The position numbers and the translations under genes were made by a program. Source: an uncultured Erysipelotrichaceae bacterium (GTDB taxonomy: Bacteria; Bacillota_I; Bacilli_A; Erysipelotrichales; Erysipelotrichaceae). Taken from it: 9,612 bases of DNA. Shown here in pieces: positions 4,171-9,612 of this stretch. The notes under the pieces are model-generated. The model was not told the origin of the DNA. It saw nothing but the letters and a program-made list of their open reading frames with translations, and made no database searches. The first letter of the stretch is position 1. Each line of letters opens with the position of its first letter. The DNA lies in NCBI GenBank assembly GCA_900314345.1, contig OMUX01000187.1:1-9612 (forward strand), given 5' to 3'.

Positions 4171-6786
4171 ATGATGAAGAAACTGCTCTTGGTGGACGGC
4201 AATTCCATGCTGTTCCGTGCATATTACGCAACTGCCTATGGCGGAGCGAGAATGACGACAAAGACCGGGCTTCCGACCAATGCGGTGTTCGGCTTTGCCA
4301 ACATGATCCAGAAGGCACTGGATCTGGTGCAGCCGGATGAGGTGCTGGTGGCTTTCGATGCCGGCAGGCATACCTTCCGGCATGACCTCTATGCGGATTA
4401 TAAAGGCGGAAGAAAACCCGCACCGGATGACCTTGTTCCGCAGTTCCGGATGGCAAGGGACTATCTGACAGCCTATGGCATCCGGTATGTGGAGATGCCG
4501 GATATTGAGGCAGATGACCTCATCGGCACGATGGCCAGGAAGTCCCTGGATTGTGAGACAACGATCCTGACCAGCGACCATGATCTTCTGCAGCTTTCCG
4601 ATGAAACGACCACCGTCATGTTGATGAAGAAGGGGCTTACGGAAATGGATGCCATGACTCCTGCGAGAATTGAAGCAGACTATGGTATTTCACCGGTCCA
4701 GATCATCGATCTCAAGGGACTCATGGGTGATGCCAGCGACAACTATCCGGGCATCCCGGGTGTCGGTGAAAAGACAGCGGTCAAGCTGCTCAAGGAATAC
4801 GGAACCGTTGAGTCTGTGCTCGAACATGACAGTGAAATCAAGGGTGCCCTTGGCAAGAAGGTACGGGAAGGACATGAAAGTGCGCTTCTTTCCAAGAAGC
4901 TGGCCACGATCCGGACGGATGTGGATGTTGATCTCAGGGCGGAAGACTGTGTGTTCACACCGGACTATGCATCCCTGGTCTCTTTCCTTGAATCCATGGA
5001 CATGAAGATGCTTGCCTCAAGGTATGCAGGTCTTGTTTCAAGTGCACCTGCAGGAAAACAGGAGCCTGTCCAGGAGGCATATCACTTTGAACAGATACAG
5101 AAAGCTCCTGCCGGGCTTCTCAAGGATGGAACCGCAGTGTATCTCGCCGATGACATCGGCATGTTCCTGGAGGCAGAGCTCCATGGCATTGCCCTGTCAG
5201 ACGGCACATGGTCTGTCTACATGACCATCGAGGATGTGAAGAAGGATGAGGCATTGCTTGCATGGCTTGCAGGTGATGCGGCCAAGACAGGCTATGACAT
5301 CAAGCGCAGCCTTCATGTTCTGAAGACCGCAGGTCTTTCCATTCACTTCAGTGATGATGTCATGATCATGGCATCACTGTCTGATTCCACCCTGACATCC
5401 ACGGAAAAGATCATGAACCATTATGCCCTGGTCAATCCCTACAAACGTGAGGATGTCTATGGAACACTGAACCGGCCGAAGATGCCGGACATTGCCATGG
5501 AATGTGAATATGGCTGTGCCTGGGCAAGGAATATCCGTCTCATGAAACAGCAGGCGGAAAAGAGCCTTCAGGAACAGGACATGATGAAGCTTTATCACGA
5601 CATGGAGATGCCTTTGACATACATTCTCTTTGAAATGGAGGATGAAGGCATCCGCTGTGAAAAGACTGTGCTCAATGAGATCGCAACAGCCATGCAGGAA
5701 CAGATTGATCTGGAACAGAAGGCCATCTATGAAGCAGCCGGCCATGAATTCAACATCAATTCACCAAAGCAGCTTGCCACCGTCCTCTATGATGAAATGG
5801 GCATTCTTATCGGAAAGAAGCACAGCACAAGCGCGGATATCCTGGAAGAGGCAAGGGGCATCCCGATGATCGATCATGTGCTGAACTACCGCAAGCTGCA
5901 GAAGATCAACAGCACATATGCTGAAGGCCTGCAGAAATATATCTGCAAGGACGGCAGGATCCATACCGTCTACAACCAGTGTGCCACCCAGACCGGGCGT
6001 CTTTCCTCCTCTGAGCCGAACCTCCAGAACATCTCCGTCAGGGATGAACAGGGAAAGATCATCCGGAAGGCATTCCTGCCTCAGGACGGCTGCGTGCTGA
6101 TGAGCTGCGACTACCACCAGATTGAACTGCGCATGCTGGCGGCAATGGCTAAGGTGCCAGGCATGATGGATGCCTTCAACAACAACGTGGATGTCCATAC
6201 CAGAACCGCCATGGATATCTTCGGCATTGAAAAGGCGGAGGATGTCACCCCGCAGGAAAGAAGAAGAGCCAAGACCGTCAATTTCGGCATAGTCTACGGC
6301 ATCTCGGATTTCGGCCTTGCCCAGCAGCTTGGTGTATCCAGGAAGGAAGCTGCGGATTTCATCAGTACATACTATGAGAAGTACCCGCAGATCCGCACAT
6401 ACATGGACAATGTCGTGAAGGACTGTGAAAAGAACGGCTATGTCACAACCCTGTGCGGAAGACGCAGACGGATTCCCGAGATCCATGACAAGAACCATCA
6501 GGTCAAGGAGTTCGGAAAGCGCGCCGCCATGAATGCACCGATCCAGGGCAGTGCCGCAGACCTCATCAAGATCGCCATGATCCGCATTGACAAGGCACTC
6601 AAGGAACATCACTGCAGGAGCACGATGATCCTGCAGGTGCATGATGAACTGATCTTCAATGTGGTTCCGGAGGAAAAGGAACTGGTGAAGAAGATCGTTG
6701 AAGAGGGCATGTGCTCCGCCATGGAGCTTGGTGTTCCCCTGACCGTGGAAACATCGTTTGGCAAAGACTGGTATGAGGCAAAATAA
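4171..6786 (+). CDS. polA: DNA polymerase I
   Basis: An 871-residue family A polymerase that fills gaps and removes RNA primers. The 5'-3' nuclease domain (about 1–290) keeps its acidic residues: D9 in VDGNS, D63 in AFDAG, EADD (113–116), SDHD (135–138), GDASDN (186–191), then a helix-hairpin-helix GVGEKTA. The middle domain (about 300–470) lacks the first acidic pair of a DEDD 3'-5' exonuclease, though a GYDIK remnant persists, so proofreading is probably absent, as in many Gram-positive Pol I enzymes. The polymerase domain shows motif A DYHQIELR (D647), motif B with K701 and Y709 (KTVNFGIVYG), and motif C QVHDE (H824, D825, E826). His649 replaces the usual Ser of DYSQIELR. AAGGAG (4159–4164) is six bases from ATG 4171; the second ATG at 4174 is also possible. 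First gene of the replication/repair operon. Confidence 0.97.
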   Translation: MMKKLLLVDGNSMLFRAYYATAYGGARMTTKTGLPTNAVFGFANMIQKALDLVQPDEVLVAFDAGRHTFRHDLYADYKGGRKPAPDDLVPQFRMARDYLTAYGIRYVEMPDIEADDLIGTMARKSLDCETTILTSDHDLLQLSDETTTVMLMKKGLTEMDAMTPARIEADYGISPVQIIDLKGLMGDASDNYPGIPGVGEKTAVKLLKEYGTVESVLEHDSEIKGALGKKVREGHESALLSKKLATIRTDVDVDLRAEDCVFTPDYASLVSFLESMDMKMLASRYAGLVSSAPAGKQEPVQEAYHFEQIQKAPAGLLKDGTAVYLADDIGMFLEAELHGIALSDGTWSVYMTIEDVKKDEALLAWLAGDAAKTGYDIKRSLHVLKTAGLSIHFSDDVMIMASLSDSTLTSTEKIMNHYALVNPYKREDVYGTLNRPKMPDIAMECEYGCAWARNIRLMKQQAEKSLQEQDMMKLYHDMEMPLTYILFEMEDEGIRCEKTVLNEIATAMQEQIDLEQKAIYEAAGHEFNINSPKQLATVLYDEMGILIGKKHSTSADILEEARGIPMIDHVLNYRKLQKINSTYAEGLQKYICKDGRIHTVYNQCATQTGRLSSSEPNLQNISVRDEQGKIIRKAFLPQDGCVLMSCDYHQIELRMLAAMAKVPGMMDAFNNNVDVHTRTAMDIFGIEKAEDVTPQERRRAKTVNFGIVYGISDFGLAQQLGVSRKEAADFISTYYEKYPQIRTYMDNVVKDCEKNGYVTTLCGRRRRIPEIHDKNHQVKEFGKRAAMNAPIQGSAADLIKIAMIRIDKALKEHHCRSTMILQVHDELIFNVVPEEKELVKKIVEEGMCSAMELGVPLTVETSFGKDWYEAK

Positions 6787-7592
6787 TGCCTGAGCTGCCG
6801 GAAGTGGAAACGGTTCTCAGAACCCTGGAACAGCAGATCAAAGGACGCGAAATCACAGGAATCACAATCCTTTATCCCAAGATGATCGAGGATGATCCTG
6901 ATGAATTCACGGCGTTTCTCATGCACCAGCATTTCAACACGTTCCAGAGAAGAGGAAAGTACCTGATCTTCGGTCTGGACCATGGATATCTGGTCTCTCA
7001 TCTGCGGATGGAGGGCAAGTACTACCTCATGAAACCGGAGGAACCTTTGACCAGGCACATGCATGTGGTCTTTGATCTCGATGACGGAAGACAGCTGCGA
7101 TACAACGACACCCGGAAATTCGGACGCATGAAAATCTATCCGGAAGGCTATGACTTCACGCATTTCCATGACCTTGGACCGGAACCCTTTGATGATGCAT
7201 TCAATGCGGATTACATGCATGCCTATAAAAAGGGAAGAAAATGCCCCGTCAAGGAACTGATGCTGGAGCAGTCCTTTGTGGCAGGAGTGGGCAATATCTA
7301 TGCCGATGAGATCCTTGCCGCAAGCCATGTGAGACCCGGCAGAAGCTGTGCAAGACTCACAAGGAAGGAAGAGGAAGCCATTGTACGCAACACCAGGGAG
7401 ATCCTTGCCGAAGCAATCCGCTGCGGCGGCACGACGATCCGTACCTATACCTCTTCGCTTGGCGTAACAGGAAGGTTTCAGCTGTACTGCAGCGTGCACA
7501 TGCAGAAAACCTGCAGGGTGTGCGGCAGTGAAATCAAGGTGAAATGGATCGGCGGACGTTCCAGCTACTACTGTCCGCATTGTCAGAAATGA
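6786..7592 (+). CDS. mutM: Formamidopyrimidine-DNA glycosylase (Fpg/MutM)
   Basis: A 268-residue bifunctional glycosylase/AP lyase that excises 8-oxoguanine and ring-opened purines. The start MPELPEVET supplies the catalytic Pro2 and Glu3 after removal of Met1. K58 in RRGKYL matches the conserved phosphate-contacting lysine. AGVGNIYADEI (N170) is the helix-two-turn-helix DNA-binding segment. The C-terminal zinc finger has cysteines C243, C246, C263 and C266, with R258 in the GGR loop that contacts DNA. Everything needed for activity is present and the length is normal. Its ATG shares one base with the polA stop (TAATG), and GAGG (6775–6778) inside the end of polA is its Shine-Dalgarno, so translation is likely coupled to polA. 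Pairing with polA makes sense: the glycosylase makes the gap and Pol I fills it. Confidence 0.97.
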   Translation: MPELPEVETVLRTLEQQIKGREITGITILYPKMIEDDPDEFTAFLMHQHFNTFQRRGKYLIFGLDHGYLVSHLRMEGKYYLMKPEEPLTRHMHVVFDLDDGRQLRYNDTRKFGRMKIYPEGYDFTHFHDLGPEPFDDAFNADYMHAYKKGRKCPVKELMLEQSFVAGVGNIYADEILAASHVRPGRSCARLTRKEEEAIVRNTREILAEAIRCGGTTIRTYTSSLGVTGRFQLYCSVHMQKTCRVCGSEIKVKWIGGRSSYYCPHCQK

Positions 7593-7600
7593 GGCAGATC

Positions 7601-8209
7601 ATGAAGAAGATTGCAATCACCGGGACCGTAGGATCCGGAAAATCCACGGCTGCGATTCTGTTAAGAAGAAGACGCCTTCCTGTCTTTGATGCGGATCATT
7701 ACGCATCCCTTGCCCTGCAGAAGTCAAACCCCTGCTTTGCAAGGATCGTCGATGCCCTTGGGGAGGAGATCCTGGATGAACAGGGGGAGATCGACCGGAA
7801 GAAGACCGCAGCCCTTGTCTTCCATAACGAGGAAAAAAGAAAGATGCTCAACGGCATTGTCCATCCGTTTGTCAAAGACGGCATGGATGCTTTCTTTGCG
7901 CATCATGAAACAGAAGCACTGGTCTTTGCCGAGATTCCGCTTCTGTTCCAGGAAGGCTGGCAGGTATACTTTGACAGTACATGCGTAGTGACATGTTCCG
8001 ATGAACATGCCATTGAGCGGATGATGGAAAACAGAGGATACACCAGGGAAGAGGCAGAGGCCAGGATAGCCAGCCAGATGCCCAAGGAAACACAGATATC
8101 CCTTGCGGATCATGTGCTGTACAATGATGGCACGATCAAGGACCTGGACAGGGAATGTGCAAAGTGGATCAGGGCACTGAAGGGAGGAAGGCATGGAACT
8201 GAAGGCTAA
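7601..8209 (+). CDS. coaE: Dephospho-CoA kinase
   Basis: A 202-residue kinase that phosphorylates the 3'-hydroxyl of dephospho-CoA, the last step of coenzyme A synthesis. The Walker A loop GTVGSGKS occupies residues 8–15, and the DAD motif (30–32) follows as in the CoaE family. The later NGIVHP, a PLLFQEGW segment and the Arg-rich lid around ERMMENRG also fit. I chose ATG 7601 because GAGG (7591–7594, overlapping the mutM stop) lies six bases upstream. The in-frame ATG at 7589, which overlaps the mutM stop as ATGA and would add four residues, has no Shine-Dalgarno of its own but cannot be excluded. coaE between mutM and dnaB is a conserved Bacillota arrangement and does not imply a DNA-related role. 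Confidence 0.95.
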   Translation: MKKIAITGTVGSGKSTAAILLRRRRLPVFDADHYASLALQKSNPCFARIVDALGEEILDEQGEIDRKKTAALVFHNEEKRKMLNGIVHPFVKDGMDAFFAHHETEALVFAEIPLLFQEGWQVYFDSTCVVTCSDEHAIERMMENRGYTREEAEARIASQMPKETQISLADHVLYNDGTIKDLDRECAKWIRALKGGRHGTEG

Positions 8210-9395
8210 GGATACCTACCGCATTGAAACACCGGACTTTCTTTCTGAGGATGCCATGACCTCCCTGATCTGTCTGTATGAACCGATCATCGGCAAGACC
8301 AGCACGACGCTGTATCTTCTTCTGCATGCAGAAGGAAGAAAACAGCACAATCAGGAAAGCCACGCAAGGCTCTGTTCTCTTCTGAACATCGGCATTGATG
8401 AGCTGGAGCGGGCAAGGATCCATCTGGAGGAGTACCTGCTTCTGAAATGCTACGTACAGGAAAGCGATACAAAGAACAGCTATGTGTATGTGCTGAATGC
8501 ACCGCTGCCTTCCTCGGCCTTTCTTTCTTCCAATGTTTACATGTCCATCTATACCCATGCGGTGGGAAAGAAGAATGCAGAGACCACAACCGCACGGCTG
8601 ACCGGCGGTGTATCCACAGCTGGTTTCAGGGAGATCACCCGCAGGGTGAACCATGCGGCAGGCAGGGAAACCTTTGACAACGATGTGGTCTATACCAAGG
8701 TCGAGCCCCGCTATGATTTTCAGAATGACGATGCGGACATCAGCTTCGACTATGAACATTTCATCGCCACAACATCCACCCTGGTGTTTCCTGTCGAGCT
8801 CAGGAGCCAGGAGAACCTGCGTCTGATCGGCAAGCTGGCTACAGTCTACGGTATTTCCGCCGACCGGATGCGCATCCTTGTCAGCCGGTGTGTATACCTT
8901 GATTCCATGACGTTTGATGAAGAAAAGCTCAAGGTGCTTGCCGCAAAGACACAGCCGGACATCACAACGGCCAAGGATCCGTATTCCCTGCCTCCGGCAA
9001 GCTTCCTGCAGGCAAAGCAGAAGGGAACTCCGCTGACCATGGCGGACAAGAAGATCCTGGAATACCTTTCCGTGCAGGAGCATTTCAGCAACGAAGTCAT
9101 CAATGTCATGATCGAGTACATCCTGAAGACTTCGGACAACCGCCTGGTTCCGCGCTTTGTGGAAATGGTGGCCGGAGAGTGGGCAAGAAACGGCATCCGT
9201 ACCAAGGAGGATGCCATGAAGTATGTCAGCCAGAACAGAAAGCCATCCTCAGGCCGCAGACAGAAAGAGGATGTGCTGCCGGCATGGTATACAAAACAAC
9301 AGCAGGGTGATGACAAGCCTCTGAGCAGGGAAGAGATCGAAATGCTGCAGAAGGGCATACACGCAGCTGGAAAGAAGGATGAAGGAAATGCGTAG
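8193..9395 (+). CDS. dnaB: Replication initiation and membrane attachment protein DnaB (Bacillota type)
   Basis: A 400-residue homologue of Bacillus subtilis DnaB, the helicase-loading co-factor, unrelated to the E. coli DnaB helicase. It works with DnaD and DnaI to place the replicative helicase at the origin and at restarting forks. The N-terminal ~270 residues form the divergent winged-helix part. The DnaB/DnaD domain (PF07261-type) lies at about 285–350 and carries the family pattern aromatic-x3-I/V-x3-W as FVEMVAGEW (F322, W330). The C-terminus (about 350–400) is charged and probably flexible. It is shorter than the B. subtilis protein, which I recall as about 470 residues. The start overlaps coaE by 17 bases; GGAGG (8183–8187) lies inside coaE with five bases of spacing. 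It ends with TAG inside the start of dnaI. Confidence 0.9.
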   Translation: MELKAKDTYRIETPDFLSEDAMTSLICLYEPIIGKTSTTLYLLLHAEGRKQHNQESHARLCSLLNIGIDELERARIHLEEYLLLKCYVQESDTKNSYVYVLNAPLPSSAFLSSNVYMSIYTHAVGKKNAETTTARLTGGVSTAGFREITRRVNHAAGRETFDNDVVYTKVEPRYDFQNDDADISFDYEHFIATTSTLVFPVELRSQENLRLIGKLATVYGISADRMRILVSRCVYLDSMTFDEEKLKVLAAKTQPDITTAKDPYSLPPASFLQAKQKGTPLTMADKKILEYLSVQEHFSNEVINVMIEYILKTSDNRLVPRFVEMVAGEWARNGIRTKEDAMKYVSQNRKPSSGRRQKEDVLPAWYTKQQQGDDKPLSREEIEMLQKGIHAAGKKDEGNA

Positions 9396-9612
9396 GCTTG
9401 ATTTCAGACCGGTGGAGGAAACGGCTGAGGAAAAACAGAAGGAGCAGCAGGAGATCCAGAAGCTTTTGGCAGACCCGGCCGTCAGGAAGCTGATGCAGAA
9501 GCGTGAGATCCCTGCCCAGGTCATCGCATCAAACTTCGGTGCAGTATCCGCATGGCGCCGGGAGATCCAGCCATGCATGAACTGCAAGGGTCTTTCGGAA
9601 TGCCGGCAGAAA
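9388..9612 (+). CDS. dnaI: Helicase loader DnaI, N-terminal part (runs off the window)
   Basis: The first 75 codons of primosomal protein DnaI, the AAA+ ATPase that loads the replicative helicase. The visible part is the N-terminal helicase-binding domain: a Glu/Gln-rich helix (about 9–27), then ADPAVRKLM, and CMNCKGLSEC with C63, C66 and C72, in the region where DnaI's N-terminal domain is known to bind zinc. The AAA+ domain lies beyond the window. ATG 9388 fits AGAAGGA (9374–9380) at seven bases; the in-frame ATG at 9379 has no usable spacing. It overlaps the dnaB stop by eight bases. The assignment rests on the cysteine cluster and its place behind dnaB. Confidence 0.85.
   Translation, partial: MRRLDFRPVEETAEEKQKEQQEIQKLLADPAVRKLMQKREIPAQVIASNFGAVSAWRREIQPCMNCKGLSECRQK

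Noticed and set aside
3608..4456. Long minus-strand open frame opposite the lipoprotein and polA start
   Set aside because: It crosses a terminator and a promoter, has no family resemblance or Shine-Dalgarno, and is antisense to two clear genes.
5761..7580. Two long minus-strand open frames opposite polA and mutM
   Set aside because: They are shadows of strongly conserved plus-strand genes and show no recognisable domains.
1..9612. TGA read as tryptophan, as in Mollicutes relatives
   Set aside because: TGA ends the esterase, radC, the lipoprotein and mutM at normal family lengths, and all conserved tryptophans use TGG.
1..9612. CRISPR arrays, insertion sequences, tRNA or rRNA genes, phage or defence modules
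   Set aside because: I saw no regularly spaced repeats, transposase or integrase motifs, tRNA-like cloverleaf or known defence domains.

Overview
The window reads as chromosomal DNA of a Gram-positive, low-GC-lineage bacterium (Bacillota) with roughly balanced base composition. The strongest taxonomic evidence is the helicase-loading pair dnaB–dnaI, which is characteristic of Bacillota, placed directly behind polA–mutM–coaE. I suspect an Erysipelotrichia-like gut or oral Firmicute, but that is inference from gene order and protein style only. The standard bacterial code is in use: TGA, TAA and TAG all end proteins at the lengths expected for their families, and tryptophan is encoded by TGG throughout.

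Left part (1–2133) is accessory and partly decayed. It opens with the C-terminal third of a degenerate glucose-type PTS EIIC protein. In frame it is preceded by a TGA, it has no ribosome binding site, and a hairpin follows it. Next comes an intact alpha/beta-hydrolase esterase (548–1330). Abutting it tail to tail with no gap is a decayed minus-strand DUF1287 gene (1331–1896). That gene carries an in-frame amber codon ahead of its conserved C-terminus, an apparent internal deletion, an apparent frameshift in its signal peptide and a lost histidine. A small minus-strand single-span membrane protein (1945–2133) follows and is transcribed divergently from radC.

Middle part (2258–4130): radC (JAMM-domain DNA-repair-associated protein, with a near-perfect Shine-Dalgarno), then a monocistronic lipoprotein with its own extended -10 promoter and rho-independent terminator. 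The lipoprotein belongs to the ZnuA/TroA solute-binding superfamily, but all four positions that normally bind the metal appear substituted.

Right part (4141–9612) is a tightly packed housekeeping operon: polA, mutM, coaE, dnaB and the start of dnaI. Adjacent genes overlap or touch (1 nt polA/mutM, a Shine-Dalgarno over the mutM stop, 17 nt coaE/dnaB, 8 nt dnaB/dnaI), which suggests translational coupling. Together it supplies repair polymerase, oxidised-purine excision, CoA synthesis and replicative-helicase loading.

I do not see an undescribed multi-gene defence or mobile system. The most interesting points are the ligand-less ZnuA-like lipoprotein, the multiply broken DUF1287 gene beside a live esterase, and a shared promoter architecture with very short predicted leaders.
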